Shown: positions 26,766-36,103, counted from the first letter of the stretch. The stretch is 64,000 nucleotides of DNA from Selenomonas timonae (GCF_014250475.1 NZ_CP060204.1:2287780-2351779); one strand, 5' to 3'. Notes: generated from the letters alone by a model not told the origin. Numbers and translations: made by a program.

Positions 26766-26841
26766 GCTCACTTAGCTCAGTTGGTAGAGCATCTCCGTCA
26801 CATGGAGGGGGTCGGGGGTTCGAATCCCTCAGTGAGCACCA
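26766..26841 (+). tRNA. tRNA-Val (anticodon CAC)
   Basis: Full cloverleaf of 76 nt with encoded CCA. Acceptor GCTCACT pairs with AGTGAGC; D arm GCTC/GAGC; anticodon stem TCTCC/GGAGG with loop GTCACAT gives anticodon CAC; T stem GGGGG/CCCTC with loop TTCGAAT. It reads GUG codons. Confidence 0.92.
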
Positions 26842-26856
26842 TGTATGTATCTGATG

Positions 26857-26879
26857 CCGTCCTATGTGGGCGGTTTTTT
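26857..26879 (+). terminator. Intrinsic terminator after the second tRNA-Val
   Basis: CCGTCC, loop TATGT, GGGCGG and then six T (26874-26879). It ends just before the Crp-family gene and lies inside the theoretical upstream extension of that gene, which argues for the downstream start. Confidence 0.82.
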
Positions 26880-26901
26880 CGTATATATGCAGGAGTATGC
26901 C

Positions 26902-27591
26902 ATGAGCAAAGAAAACGCTGCCCAAATTCTCGCCGAGACCAGTCTCGCGCAGGGTATGAACGAGGAGGATGTAGCGGAGCTGCTTGCCTCCAGTGACGTG
27001 GCGCTGCGCTCCTACCCGAAGGGCGCAGTCATTTTCCACGACGGGGATCTCCCTCACTCGCTTTACATTCTGCTCGAGGGCGAGGTGCACATCCTCAAGG
27101 ACACGTACTCAGGACGGCAGATCTTCATCTCGGAGATCGACCGCCCCGGCGATATGTTCGGCGAGGTCTACGAGGTGCTGAAACGCCCATACGATATGTA
27201 CGTGCGTGCTGTGACAAAGGTAAAGCTGCTCGAGGTATCAAGCCACCTCTTCACGCTCGATGTCGGCGAGACACCACGCCGCTCTGCACTGATCGTGCAG
27301 CGCAACCTCATGAAGATCTTTGCGGGCAAGGCGTATGCAATGCACACAAAGCTGAAAATTCTCGCGAGCGGCACGCTGCGTGAGAAGATTGTCCGCTACC
27401 TCTTCCCTCATATTGACGAAAAAGGGCAGATTGCACTTAAGGTAAGCCGTGAGTTCATTGCCGCCTATCTCGCTGTCAGCCGCCCTTCCCTCTCGCGCGA
27501 GCTGAGCGCGATGCAGCGCGAGGGTATCATCGAGGCGACGGGGCGCAGTATACGGATTTTGGATATGGAACAATTCGAGGAGTATCTGTAA
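26902..27591 (+). CDS. Crp/Fnr-family transcriptional regulator (no cysteines)
   Basis: 229 residues. The cyclic-nucleotide-binding-like beta roll is at about residues 20-120 (GAVIFHDGDLPHSLYILLEGEV, then RPGDMFGEVYEV), and a winged helix-turn-helix is near the C-terminus (SREFIAAYLAVSRPSLSRELSAMQREG). It contains no cysteine, so it is not an Fe-S Fnr; effector unknown. The frame is open 19 codons further up, but that part overlaps the tRNA terminator, while AGGAG sits 6 nt before the ATG at 26902. Convergent with bioB. Confidence 0.88.
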   Translation: MSKENAAQILAETSLAQGMNEEDVAELLASSDVALRSYPKGAVIFHDGDLPHSLYILLEGEVHILKDTYSGRQIFISEIDRPGDMFGEVYEVLKRPYDMYVRAVTKVKLLEVSSHLFTLDVGETPRRSALIVQRNLMKIFAGKAYAMHTKLKILASGTLREKIVRYLFPHIDEKGQIALKVSREFIAAYLAVSRPSLSRELSAMQREGIIEATGRSIRILDMEQFEEYL

Positions 27592-27626
27592 CCTGCCCCC
27601 TCCATTCAAATATCTTTCCCCAACAC

Positions 27627-27670
27627 AAAAGCAGAGCTGCCGTACCATTTCGTACAGCAGCTCTGCTTTT
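27627..27670. terminator. Bidirectional terminator between the Crp-family gene and bioB
   Basis: A 14-bp inverted repeat (27627-27640 and 27657-27670, arms AAAAGCAGAGCTGC) with a further GTAC/GTAC pairing in the loop. T-rich ends on both strands suit the convergent genes. Confidence 0.82.
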
Positions 27671-27695
27671 TATGTAAATGTTGTAGGAATCAATG

Positions 27696-28706
27696 TCATC
27701 GTGCGCCGCACGTCCCCGTCGAGACGCTGCAGTCTTCGTCACGGTTTGTGAAGCCCATCTCTTGGATGAGTTCCATATCCTCGGCGATGGTTGTCCCCGA
27801 TGTCGTGAGCATATTGCCCGTGATGGATGCGGACGCACCCGCGCGAAACGCCGTCGCTCCGTTCTCGGGAAGGAGCTTGCGCCCTGCGCCAAGGCGGATG
27901 TTCGCCGTTGGATTGATGAAGCGGAAAATCGCAATCGTTCTGAGAATATCCTCGCCCGAGAGAGGCGCGAGATGTTCGAGCGGCGTGCCCGGAATTGCCA
28001 TGAGCGAGTTCAGCGGGATGGACTCGATGCCGAGCTCCTGCAGTGCGAATGCCATGTCGAAGCGATCCTCCCACGTCTCCCCCATGCCGATGATACCGCC
28101 TGAGCAGACGCAGAGCCCCTCCGCCTGTGCCGCCTTGATCGTGCGAATGCGGTCGGCGTAGCTGTGCGTCGTGCAGATCTCGGGGAAGTAGCGCTCCGAG
28201 GTCTCGATGTTGTGATGATAGCTCGTCACACCTGCCTCGCGCAGGCGACGGAACTGACTGCGCGTGAGCAGCCCGTGCGAGGCACAGAGGTCGATGGAAA
28301 GCGTGCGGCGCATCTCCTTGTAGGCATCCAGTGCCTGCTCAAACTCCGTCCCCGAGAGCGCCCCGCCCGACGTAACGATGGAGAAACGGTTCGCACCCGC
28401 GTCCTGATTCGCCTTTGCATGCGCAATCAGATCCGTCTGTGCCATAAAGCCATAGGTGTCAACGCCCGTCTTATGTCGCCCTGCCTGTGCGCAGTACTTG
28501 CAGTCCTCTCCGCAGCGGCCGCTGCGTCCGTTGACGATCGTACACAGGTCGATGTGGTTCCCGCAAAAATGCTTTTGGAGGCGGTATGCTCCCTCGCCAA
28601 GCTCCTCAACGGGCGTATCCATAAAGATGGAGCGGTCGTCTGCACGGCTGACACGATACCCCGCGATGACCTTCTTCGTCAGTTCGTTGACACGATTTAC
28701 GCGCAT
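27696..28706 (-). CDS. bioB: Biotin synthase
   Basis: Radical-SAM enzyme that inserts sulfur into dethiobiotin, 336 residues. The radical-SAM cluster motif is CGEDCKYCAQ (about residues 65-74), and the sulfur-donor cluster ligands are in IDLCASHG and HHNIETSERYFPEICTTH. The C-terminal half has NPTANIRLGAGRK with the catalytic Arg. It stands alone without other biotin genes here, so the cell may take up or make dethiobiotin from genes elsewhere. The ATG follows immediately after a T-run of an inverted repeat, and its ribosome site (AGGCAGG) is within the stem, suggesting post-transcriptional or operator control. Confidence 0.96.
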   Translation of the reverse strand: MRVNRVNELTKKVIAGYRVSRADDRSIFMDTPVEELGEGAYRLQKHFCGNHIDLCTIVNGRSGRCGEDCKYCAQAGRHKTGVDTYGFMAQTDLIAHAKANQDAGANRFSIVTSGGALSGTEFEQALDAYKEMRRTLSIDLCASHGLLTRSQFRRLREAGVTSYHHNIETSERYFPEICTTHSYADRIRTIKAAQAEGLCVCSGGIIGMGETWEDRFDMAFALQELGIESIPLNSLMAIPGTPLEHLAPLSGEDILRTIAIFRFINPTANIRLGAGRKLLPENGATAFRAGASASITGNMLTTSGTTIAEDMELIQEMGFTNRDEDCSVSTGTCGAR

Positions 28707-28714
28707 AAAAAAAT

Positions 28715-28762
28715 ACCTGCCTTGTCATAGATTATGTTTATGTCATCTATTATAAGGCAGGT
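28715..28762 (-). promoter_or_regulatory. Inverted repeat overlapping the bioB -10 and ribosome site
   Basis: Outer arms ACCTGCCTT (28715-28723) and AAGGCAGGT (28754-28762), inner arms ATAGAT (28727-28732) and ATCTAT (28745-28750). T-runs flank it on both strands, so it can work as an intrinsic terminator for the methyltransferase operon coming from upstream. On the minus strand the T-run directly abuts the bioB ATG. Confidence 0.75.
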
Positions 28763-28791
28763 TTTTTATTCCGTCAACTAAATATTTAGTT
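28749..28791 (-). promoter_or_regulatory. bioB promoter with palindromic operator candidate
   Basis: mRNA sense TTGACG (28772-28777), 17-nt spacer, perfect TATAAT (28749-28754). A perfect 16-bp palindrome AACTAAATATTTAGTT (28776-28791) abuts and overlaps the -35, a usual place for a repressor. It does not match the known Firmicute BirA site (GTTAAC half-sites), so the regulator is unknown. Confidence 0.65.
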
Positions 28792-28803
28792 ATGGTTTAC
28801 TTT

Positions 28804-29634
28804 TTATATGTCAGCAAGCACTCCTGTGAGCAGTGACCGTACACGTTCTTCATGCACACAGACCTCTGCAACGAAATCCGAAAGATAGTCGTAAAAGATT
28901 CCCTCGCGCATACAGAGTTCGCGCAGCTCCGTCACAGCATGCTCTGCCGCAATATCATACTCGATGCGATGCAGGAGACGTGCCATCATGCGGCGCGACT
29001 CCTGCGAGAAGAACAGCTTGAGGTTCGCCGCAGCCGCCGTACTGCGCGATGCCTGTATGAGCCACGTGCGCGTTATGAGGTCGTCGCTGAAGTTTTGAAA
29101 GCCTTCCACAGCCCATGCCTCCCCCGCCGACGGATCGTCGTCGCGCTCCCCCGCAAAGAAGTGGATTTCCTTGTAGAGCGTATCATTGAGGAGACGCACA
29201 ATCTCGGGCTTTGCGTACAGGTGACGGTCGCCGCGCACGCGGAACTCGCCGTCACGCAGAGCCGCAAGCACGCGATGATAGCGGATGTTGGTGTAGCAGG
29301 TGTAGAGGGTTCCCGTTTCTTTGAGCGCACGGTTCAGAGCCATGAGCGCGTCATACGGCTCATAGGCGCACTCAATCGCAAACGCCGAAATGATACGGTC
29401 AAACGTCTCCTCCGCAAACGGTAACGTGTCGCGCCGCCAGTCGAAGATGTGCCAGTGCACGCCGAGCGCGGCAACAATCTCATTCTCCGCAATCTCCTCG
29501 TATGGCGTAACGGCGTGCATCTCGGCGTACGGGTACATCTCCCGCAGCCGCGCAAGGTGCTCCGAGCCGTCGACGACAAGGATGCAAAGGCGTTCCGCAC
29601 TCGGTGCAAGGAGTTCAAGCAGCTCCGTCCTCAC
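28804..29634 (-). CDS. SAM-dependent methyltransferase-like protein
   Basis: 276 residues. The N-terminal half resembles a class I methyltransferase of the type-11 kind: CILVVDGSEHLARLREMYP occupies the motif I position but lacks the usual GxGxG, then HAVTPYEEIAE, and FDRIISAFAIECAYEPYDAL as motif IV-like. The glycine-poor motif I means catalytic activity is uncertain. The start is GTG overlapping the stop of the glycosyltransferase gene (GTGA), so the two are coupled and may modify the same glycosylated protein. That link is inferred from position. Confidence 0.6.
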   Translation of the reverse strand: MRTELLELLAPSAERLCILVVDGSEHLARLREMYPYAEMHAVTPYEEIAENEIVAALGVHWHIFDWRRDTLPFAEETFDRIISAFAIECAYEPYDALMALNRALKETGTLYTCYTNIRYHRVLAALRDGEFRVRGDRHLYAKPEIVRLLNDTLYKEIHFFAGERDDDPSAGEAWAVEGFQNFSDDLITRTWLIQASRSTAAAANLKLFFSQESRRMMARLLHRIEYDIAAEHAVTELRELCMREGIFYDYLSDFVAEVCVHEERVRSLLTGVLADI

Positions 29635-31085
29635 CGCGAAAAGTCCCCGCGCTCTGCCCAGATGCGTTCGATCGCGTCCGTAACTGCACTGAGGTAGGAT
29701 GCCCCATCCATCAATGCAGACTTCTCCGCCTCTCCACGCAGTGCTGTACGGCTTGCACGCACGGCAGCAATATCCTCTGCCATCCGCACGGCAAGATTCT
29801 CATACGTGCGCGCATCGTCCGCAATCCACTCCGCATGCCCCGCCGCCGTGAGCATGGACGCGCCGAGGCGTGCTGCGTGCGTTTCCCCGCGCATGGTGAC
29901 GACGGGCACGCCCATGTAGAGCGCCGTTGCCGTCGACGCGCCCCCCGCATACGGGAAGGTGTCGAGCGCGATGTCGATGTCCCCGTAGTCCCCGAGATAG
30001 TCGCGCTTTCCCGTGCGGACGAAGATGCGCTTTGCGGGCAGCTTCAGCCCCTCGATCATCTCGAGGATTGTCGTCACACGCAGCGGGCTGTCCACGGCGG
30101 CATCCTGGAGGACGAGCTGCGACTTCGGCAGCTTTTTCAGAATGCGTCCCCAGAGTTTCAGCGACTCCTCATTGCTCTTCATGAAGTTCTGCATGACACC
30201 GAACATCACGGGCGCATCTGCGGGACGCTCTGCCACCGTGCTTGCACGCATCGCCACATCTGGCGTGAAGCAGAATGCGTGCGGCAGACGCAGAAGCTGC
30301 TCGCTGTAGAACTCCTCCGCGCCCGCAGGGGACAGCACCGCATCCGTCAGGAAGCCGTCGACGAACGGCACGCCTGTTGTCGCAAACCAACCAATCCCCG
30401 AGATTTGCACGGGCGCAGGGCGGCGTGCGAGCACCATGAGGGTCATGCCGCCGTCCGTGTGTCCGCCGAGGTCGAAGAGCACGTCGATCTCATCCGCGCG
30501 GATTGCCTCCGCCTGTTCCTCGATGGAGCGATTGGCGAGCTCGCGATAGTTCAATGCGCCGCACAGTTCCTCCGTAAAATCATCCACACGGTCGTCGAGC
30601 GCGTACGCGTAGACATCGAATTTCTCCGTCAGCCCGCGCATCAGCCCTTCGTAGAAGAGGGAGGACGAAGAGGCGAGGAAGTGCTGCGCGATAAAGCCGA
30701 TGCGCAGACGTGCATGATGAACGTCCGCACGCAGCGGAAGCGGCTCCTCGTGACGATAGAGCGTCGCGTACATATCAAACTGCGCCTTGAGCTCCTTCGG
30801 CGTCAGATTCGGGACGGCATGACAGAGATAGAGATAGTTGGAGAAATGCGAGCGCTGGCTGCGCAGATATTTGTCCTCCGTCGCTGCCTCGAAATACGCG
30901 GCAATTGCGCCCTCCGTATCGGCGAGTGCACCGCAGCACGCGCCCATCATCTCGGAGAAACGCCACTGCTCATCGGCGGGGATCTCCTCGTGCGCGCGCA
31001 GATAGAGGATCGCCTCAATCGCCTCATAGATATACCCTGTGTGAATGTCCTCGCGAATCGCCGTGTAGTCATCCATCCAGCTCAT
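29631..31085 (-). CDS. OGT/SPINDLY-family glycosyltransferase (GT41-like)
   Basis: 484 residues. After a helical, TPR-like N-terminus (about 1-90) comes a GT41-type catalytic region: RIGFIAQHFLASSSSLFYEG, DVLFDLGGHTDGGMTLMVLA, RPAPVQISGIGWFATTG and, near the C-terminus, DTFPYAGGASTATALYMGVP. Family members transfer GlcNAc or other sugars to Ser/Thr of proteins using UDP-sugars; in flagellated Selenomonas-like bacteria such enzymes are often suspected of flagellin modification, but nothing here proves the target. It overlaps the metallophosphoesterase and methyltransferase genes. Confidence 0.82.
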   Translation of the reverse strand: MSWMDDYTAIREDIHTGYIYEAIEAILYLRAHEEIPADEQWRFSEMMGACCGALADTEGAIAAYFEAATEDKYLRSQRSHFSNYLYLCHAVPNLTPKELKAQFDMYATLYRHEEPLPLRADVHHARLRIGFIAQHFLASSSSLFYEGLMRGLTEKFDVYAYALDDRVDDFTEELCGALNYRELANRSIEEQAEAIRADEIDVLFDLGGHTDGGMTLMVLARRPAPVQISGIGWFATTGVPFVDGFLTDAVLSPAGAEEFYSEQLLRLPHAFCFTPDVAMRASTVAERPADAPVMFGVMQNFMKSNEESLKLWGRILKKLPKSQLVLQDAAVDSPLRVTTILEMIEGLKLPAKRIFVRTGKRDYLGDYGDIDIALDTFPYAGGASTATALYMGVPVVTMRGETHAARLGASMLTAAGHAEWIADDARTYENLAVRMAEDIAAVRASRTALRGEAEKSALMDGASYLSAVTDAIERIWAERGDFSR

Positions 31086-32236
31086 CGTTCTACTCTCTCC
31101 AATCTAAAATATGCAATCTCCGGCGGACAGCCGATCCGCAGCGGAAACCAGCTCCCATTGCCTGTATGGACGTAGCCGTAATTCTCACCAATGCGCACCA
31201 TGCCGCGCGTGTACTTGAACACGGGAAAGAGCGGCTGTCCGAGGATGCCGAACTGACTCCCGTGCGTGTGCCCCGTCAGCGTCAGCGGCACGCCGCCATG
31301 CGCCGCCGCATCGTCGATGAACTCGGGATGATGCGCGAGCAAGACCGTCACCGCATCTGCAGGCACATTCTGCATCGCCGCCGCAAAGTACGCCTCTTTC
31401 TCGGGATAGAACGCCTCGCCGCGCGCAAACGGATAATCCGTCCCCGCAATCCAGAGCGTGCCGCGTCCCGTAACCTGCGCCGCACTGTTCCGAACGACGT
31501 ACACACGTCCCTCGCGCTGCATGCGGTCGACGAGCGGGCGCGCATTCCGATAGTATTCGTGGTTGCCGATGCAGTACCAGATGCCGTCGCGCCAGTCGCC
31601 CGCGTGCGCGGCAAGCACCTCAGCCGCCGCCTCGTTCAGCGGCTCGTCGTCGAAGACATCCCCCGTCACGGCGAGGAGATCGGCACCGCCGCGCGCAACC
31701 TCCGCAAGCAGCGCGTCGAACTCCTCCACGGAGAAGTACGTCCCGAGATGCACGTCGCTGATCTGCGCGATCACCATGCCGTCCGCCTCGGACGGAAGAT
31801 TTTTGACGGGAATCACATAGTCGCGCCGCACCGTTTGATGCCGTTCAATGAATGCACCGTAGCTGCTGAGAAGAAAGCCCGCCGCAGGATAGAGCGCTGC
31901 ATTTTTCAGCACGCGCCGCCGCTCCGCAGAATACGGAACGCCGCGTATTCTGCGCCAGATGAAACGCAGGAGGACGGCAAGCACGACAAAGGCTAGGACA
32001 ATCAGCTGACCAACGAGAAAGAGGATGATCGGCAGCGTCAGAAGTCCCGCCCAACCGTCCGTGCGGTGCGTGCTGAACAGATAGAACAGCCCGCCAACCG
32101 CCGCAATTTCAAAAACAACAATCCCAATGCGCGCCGTCAGGAGCATTTTACCCTCAGCGAGATAGCGCAGGAAGAAGACAGACAGTCCAAGACAGGCGAG
32201 CACGACGAGCATGAAAATTGTCAACGCGGTGAGCAA
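31082..32236 (-). CDS. Membrane-anchored metallophosphoesterase (YkuE-like)
   Basis: 384 residues. About three hydrophobic segments at the N-terminus (residues 1-110) are followed by a calcineurin-type phosphoesterase domain: AQISDVHLGTYF, TGDVFDDEP, IGNHEYYRN, LAHHPEFID and TGHTHGSQFG supply all metal ligands. Relatives act on phospholipid or UDP-linked substrates at the membrane; the actual substrate is unknown. The initiator is TTG at 32236 after AAAGGAGG. The stop overlaps the glycosyltransferase start by 4 bp. Confidence 0.88.
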   Translation of the reverse strand: MLTALTIFMLVVLACLGLSVFFLRYLAEGKMLLTARIGIVVFEIAAVGGLFYLFSTHRTDGWAGLLTLPIILFLVGQLIVLAFVVLAVLLRFIWRRIRGVPYSAERRRVLKNAALYPAAGFLLSSYGAFIERHQTVRRDYVIPVKNLPSEADGMVIAQISDVHLGTYFSVEEFDALLAEVARGGADLLAVTGDVFDDEPLNEAAAEVLAAHAGDWRDGIWYCIGNHEYYRNARPLVDRMQREGRVYVVRNSAAQVTGRGTLWIAGTDYPFARGEAFYPEKEAYFAAAMQNVPADAVTVLLAHHPEFIDDAAAHGGVPLTLTGHTHGSQFGILGQPLFPVFKYTRGMVRIGENYGYVHTGNGSWFPLRIGCPPEIAYFRLERVER

Positions 32237-32257
32237 ATATGCCTCCTTTGTAGCAAA

Positions 32258-33175
32258 TCACAGCCCCGTAATCATAGACACAAGCGGAATTGTCGCCACA
32301 GAGATCAGTGTCGAAAGCGCGATAATCTCCGTCATCAGCGGATAGGCGACCTTGTTGTAGAGGAGCGCGACCATTGCAACCATGCCGCCCGTCGGTGCGG
32401 CGACGATGACGAGGCTGCATCCGAGGATGTAGGGATTCGTGACAAACGCCTTCATCGCAAAGAGAATCGGAATCGGCAGGACGACTGCTTTCAAGAATGT
32501 ATAGAGCAGGAGCTTGTGATCCGTCAGCATATGGCGCATATGGATGTCCTTAAGCGATGCGCCGATCATCATCATCGCCAGAGGTGCGGTCATCGCCCCG
32601 ATCATTGCGAAAGCCTGCGAGAGCAACGGATTCGTCGGAATCTCACCGAAGTAGATCACGCACGCAATGAGTGAGGCGATGATGCCTGGATTCAGGAGCA
32701 TGCGGAACATCTCGAAGCCACGCCGCTTGTGGATGCTGATGGAGGAGACGCCGTAGACGAAGAAGAGTAAATTGACGGGAATGAAAAAGAGCGTCATGTA
32801 GACGACCGCCTGATCGCCGTACACCCCCTGCACGAGCGGCAGCCCCATGAAGAGCGAGTTGTTGAACCAGAACGAGAGGTTCACTGCCCCGCGCAGACGC
32901 CCGCGAAAGCGCAACAGGAGCGGCAGCAGGAAGCCAACGATGCACATCATTGCAAGCAGCGCCGCATAGGCGGTATAGGTCTCGATGACCTGCGCGAGCC
33001 CCATGTGCTCCTCCGCGCGCATCGCTGCCGAGATGATGAGGCACGGGCACGCGATGTTGACAATCAGGGAGGAAAACTGCTCCTGATTGTTTGGAATGAT
33101 GATGTTGTAACGGCGCGCGAGCGCCCCCGCAAAGATCATCAGAAAGAATACGATCATCTGCCCTAAAATCAGCAT
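32258..33175 (-). CDS. AEC-family (auxin efflux carrier-like) transporter
   Basis: 305 residues, about ten hydrophobic segments. The N-terminal SSLIVNIACPCLIISAAM and the central FWFNNSLFMGLPLVQGVYG are typical of bacterial AEC permeases, which carry malate, other organic acids or amino acids; substrate unknown. The frame extends 28 codons upstream into a GC-rich repeat, but GAAGG precedes the ATG at 33175 and the repeat-coded residues are not family-like. It starts the probable operon that continues to the methyltransferase. Confidence 0.85.
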   Translation of the reverse strand: MLILGQMIVFFLMIFAGALARRYNIIIPNNQEQFSSLIVNIACPCLIISAAMRAEEHMGLAQVIETYTAYAALLAMMCIVGFLLPLLLRFRGRLRGAVNLSFWFNNSLFMGLPLVQGVYGDQAVVYMTLFFIPVNLLFFVYGVSSISIHKRRGFEMFRMLLNPGIIASLIACVIYFGEIPTNPLLSQAFAMIGAMTAPLAMMMIGASLKDIHMRHMLTDHKLLLYTFLKAVVLPIPILFAMKAFVTNPYILGCSLVIVAAPTGGMVAMVALLYNKVAYPLMTEIIALSTLISVATIPLVSMITGL

Positions 33176-33222
33176 TACATTACCTTCTTTTTCAGTTCGT
33201 TTATGGATTGGGCGCCCCTTCC

Positions 33223-33267
33223 ACCATGCTCCGCATGGTCCCCCTCCCCCGTGGCGCACGGGGGAGG
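33223..33267. repeat. REP-like double palindrome after uvrA
   Basis: Two adjacent perfect hairpins: ACCATGC/GCATGGT (33223-33229, 33233-33239) and CCTCCCCCGTG/CACGGGGGAGG (33243-33253, 33257-33267), each with a 3-nt loop. The unit sits between uvrA and the AEC gene and has the look of a dispersed intergenic palindromic repeat. No T-run follows on the minus strand. Confidence 0.65.
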
Positions 33268-33268
33268 C

Positions 33269-36103
33269 TCAAAGGGGATGCTTTTCTTCAAGCAGCGGCT
33301 TCAAAAATTGTCCTGTATAAGACTCAGGCACTTCAACGATCTGCTCGGGCGTTCCCTGCGCGACAATCGTTCCGCCGCGCACACCGCCCTCAGGTCCGAG
33401 GTCGATCACGTAGTCCGCAGCCTTGATGACATCGAGGTTGTGCTCGATGACGACGACGGTATCGCCGCCGTCCACGAGCCGTTGGAGGATGACGAGCAGC
33501 TTGTGGATGTCCGCCGCATGGAGTCCCGTCGTTGGCTCGTCGAGGATGTAGAGCGTCTTGCCCGTGCTGCGCTTCGACAGCTCCGTCGCGAGCTTGACAC
33601 GCTGCGCTTCGCCGCCCGAGAGCGTCGTCGCGGGCTGTCCGAGACGGATGTAGCCCAGCCCCACGTCGCGGATAACCTCGAGCTTGCGCGCGATGCGCGG
33701 CACATTCTGAAAGAAGGTCACGGCCTCCTCGATCATCATGTCAAGCACCTCGGCGATGGTCTTGCCCTTGTAGTGCACCTCGAGGGTCTCGCGGTTGTAT
33801 CGCGCTCCCTTGCACACCTCGCAGGGGACATAGACGTCAGGGAGGAACTGCATCTCGATCTTGAGGATGCCGTCCCCACGGCACGCCTCGCAGCGCCCGC
33901 CCTTCACGTTGAAGCTGAACCGCCCCGCCTTGTAGCCGCGCATACGCGACTCCAAGACCTGACTAAAGAGGTCGCGAATCGCGTCGAACACACCCGTATA
34001 GGTCGCGGGATTCGAGCGCGGCGTGCGTCCAATCGGCTGCTGATCGATGTTGATCACCTTGTCGATATGCTCGAGCCCCTTGATTTTCTTGTGCTTGCCG
34101 GGCTTTCCCTTCGCGCGGTAGAGACGCGAGGCGACGCCGCGATAGAGAATCTCGTTGACGAGTGTGGATTTCCCCGAGCCGGAGACGCCCGTGACGAGGG
34201 TCAGCGTCCCGAGCGGGAATTTCACGTTGATGTTCTTGAGATTGTTCTCTGCCGCGCCCACAATCTCGAGCGCGTTTCCATTTCCCTTGCGCCGCTCGGC
34301 GGGCACGGGGATGAACTTCCTGCGTGCGAGATACTGTCCCGTGATGGAGGCGGGGTTTGCCATAATCTCCTCCGCCGTTCCCTCGGCGACCACCTCGCCG
34401 CCGTGCTCGCCCGCGCCGGGTCCGATGTCGATGATGTGGTCGGCGGCGTGCATTGTGTCCTCGTCATGCTCCACGACAATGAGCGTATTGCCGAGGTCGC
34501 GCAGGTGGCGCAGGGTTGCAAGCAGGCGGTTGTTGTCGCGCTGATGCAGGCCGATGCTCGGCTCGTCGAGGATGTAGAGCACGCCCATCAGCCCCGAGCC
34601 GATCTGCGTTGCGAGGCGGATGCGCTGTGCCTCGCCGCCCGAGAGCGTGCCCGCTGCGCGCGAGAGCGTGAGGTAGTCCAGCCCCACGTCGAGGAGAAAA
34701 TTGAGACGCGCGTGAATCTCCTTGAGGATCTCCACGGCGATCTTCGCTTCACGCGGGGAAAAGTCCTTCTCCGCCTCCGCAAGGAATGCGTCCGCCTCTC
34801 GGATCGTGAGCGCCGTGAGCTCGGCAATGTTCTTGCCGCCGACGGTGACGGCAAGTGTCTCGGGCTTGAGACGCGCCCCGTGACACGCCGTACAGGGCGT
34901 ATCCGTCATATAGTCCTCGTAGCTCTCGCGCATCTCCTCGGAGTCCGTCTCGCGATAACGGCGCGCAAGCGCGGGCAGCACGCCCTCATAGGGCACGTTG
35001 TACTCCTTTTCCTCGCCAAACATATTCGTATATTGGAAGGAGACATACTCCTCCGAGCCGTGGAGGAGCATCTGCTGCGTCTTCTTGTCCATGCGGTTCC
35101 ACTGCGTGTGCTCGTCATAGTCATGTGCACGGAGGAGTGCCGTGATTGCGCGCATGCCGTAGGAGTTTGGATTCTTCGAGAGCGGCGCAAAGACACCGTC
35201 CGCCACGCTGAGCGTCGGGTCGGGCACGACGAGATCGGGGTCAAACTCCTTGTGACTGCCGAGTCCCGTACAGACGGGACACGCGCCGAACGGGCTGTTA
35301 AATGAAAACATACGCGGCGCAATCTCGGGGAGCGAGATGCCGCAGTCCACACAGGCAAAATTTTCGCTGAACATGAGCAGCTCCCCGTCCACCACCTGCA
35401 CGTAGACCACGCCGCCGCCCGCACGCAGCGCCGTCTCGAGAGAGTCCGTAAGGCGGCTCTCCATGCCTGCGCGCACAACGAGGCGATCTACAACGATCTC
35501 TATCGTATGCTTCTTCTGCTTCTCGAGAGCAATCTCCTCACCGAGGTCACGCAGTTCCCCGTCGATGCGCACGCGCACATAGCCATCGCGGCGGATCTGG
35601 TCGAGGATCTTGCGGTGCTCGCCCTTTTTCCCGCGCACAAGCTGCGCCATGATGAGGAGCTTCGTTCCCTCGGGCTGCGTCATGATGGCATCCACCATCT
35701 GATCGACGCTCTGCTGCGCGATGGGCTTGCCACAGCTCGGGCAATGCGGGCGCCCCGCGCGCGCGTAGAGGAGGCGCAGATAGTCATAGACCTCCGTCAC
35801 CGTGCCCACCGTCGAGCGTGGATTGTGGCTCGTCGTCTTCTGGTCGATGGAGATCGCAGGCGACAGTCCCTCGATGTTGTCCACGTCGGGCTTGTCCATC
35901 TGCCCGAGGAACTGCCGCGCGTACGCCGACAGCGACTCGACATAGCGGCGCTGCCCCTCGGCGTAGATCGTGTCAAAGGCGAGCGAGGACTTGCCCGAGC
36001 CGGACAGCCCCGTTACCACGACCAGCTTGTCGCGCGGAATCTCCACGTTGATATTCTTCAGATTGTGGGCACGCGCCCCTTCGATTTTGATGCTTTCGTT
36101 CAT
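33269..36103 (-). CDS. uvrA: Excinuclease ABC subunit A
   Basis: DNA damage-recognition ATPase of nucleotide excision repair, 944 residues. Both ABC modules are intact: first Walker [21 protein letters not shown] and second [20 protein letters not shown], with signatures [16 protein letters not shown] and [16 protein letters not shown]. Zinc-ligand Cys pairs are in [28 protein letters not shown] and [10 protein letters not shown]. The ATG overlaps the uvrB stop (ATGA). Translation probably depends on uvrB because its own ribosome site is weak. Confidence 0.98.
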   Translation of the reverse strand: MNESIKIEGARAHNLKNINVEIPRDKLVVVTGLSGSGKSSLAFDTIYAEGQRRYVESLSAYARQFLGQMDKPDVDNIEGLSPAISIDQKTTSHNPRSTVGTVTEVYDYLRLLYARAGRPHCPSCGKPIAQQSVDQMVDAIMTQPEGTKLLIMAQLVRGKKGEHRKILDQIRRDGYVRVRIDGELRDLGEEIALEKQKKHTIEIVVDRLVVRAGMESRLTDSLETALRAGGGVVYVQVVDGELLMFSENFACVDCGISLPEIAPRMFSFNSPFGACPVCTGLGSHKEFDPDLVVPDPTLSVADGVFAPLSKNPNSYGMRAITALLRAHDYDEHTQWNRMDKKTQQMLLHGSEEYVSFQYTNMFGEEKEYNVPYEGVLPALARRYRETDSEEMRESYEDYMTDTPCTACHGARLKPETLAVTVGGKNIAELTALTIREADAFLAEAEKDFSPREAKIAVEILKEIHARLNFLLDVGLDYLTLSRAAGTLSGGEAQRIRLATQIGSGLMGVLYILDEPSIGLHQRDNNRLLATLRHLRDLGNTLIVVEHDEDTMHAADHIIDIGPGAGEHGGEVVAEGTAEEIMANPASITGQYLARRKFIPVPAERRKGNGNALEIVGAAENNLKNINVKFPLGTLTLVTGVSGSGKSTLVNEILYRGVASRLYRAKGKPGKHKKIKGLEHIDKVINIDQQPIGRTPRSNPATYTGVFDAIRDLFSQVLESRMRGYKAGRFSFNVKGGRCEACRGDGILKIEMQFLPDVYVPCEVCKGARYNRETLEVHYKGKTIAEVLDMMIEEAVTFFQNVPRIARKLEVIRDVGLGYIRLGQPATTLSGGEAQRVKLATELSKRSTGKTLYILDEPTTGLHAADIHKLLVILQRLVDGGDTVVVIEHNLDVIKAADYVIDLGPEGGVRGGTIVAQGTPEQIVEVPESYTGQFLKPLLEEKHPL

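Noticed and set aside
26845..26901. Longer start for the Crp-family regulator
   Set aside because: The extension runs through the tRNA terminator hairpin and has no ribosome site, while AGGAG fits the ATG at 26902.
28715..28791. BirA operator at bioB
   Set aside because: The palindromes do not contain the GTTAAC half-sites of Firmicute BirA sites.
33203..35305. A 700-codon plus-strand frame opposite uvrA
   Set aside because: Same effect: antisense to uvrA with no motif, no ribosome site and implausible composition.
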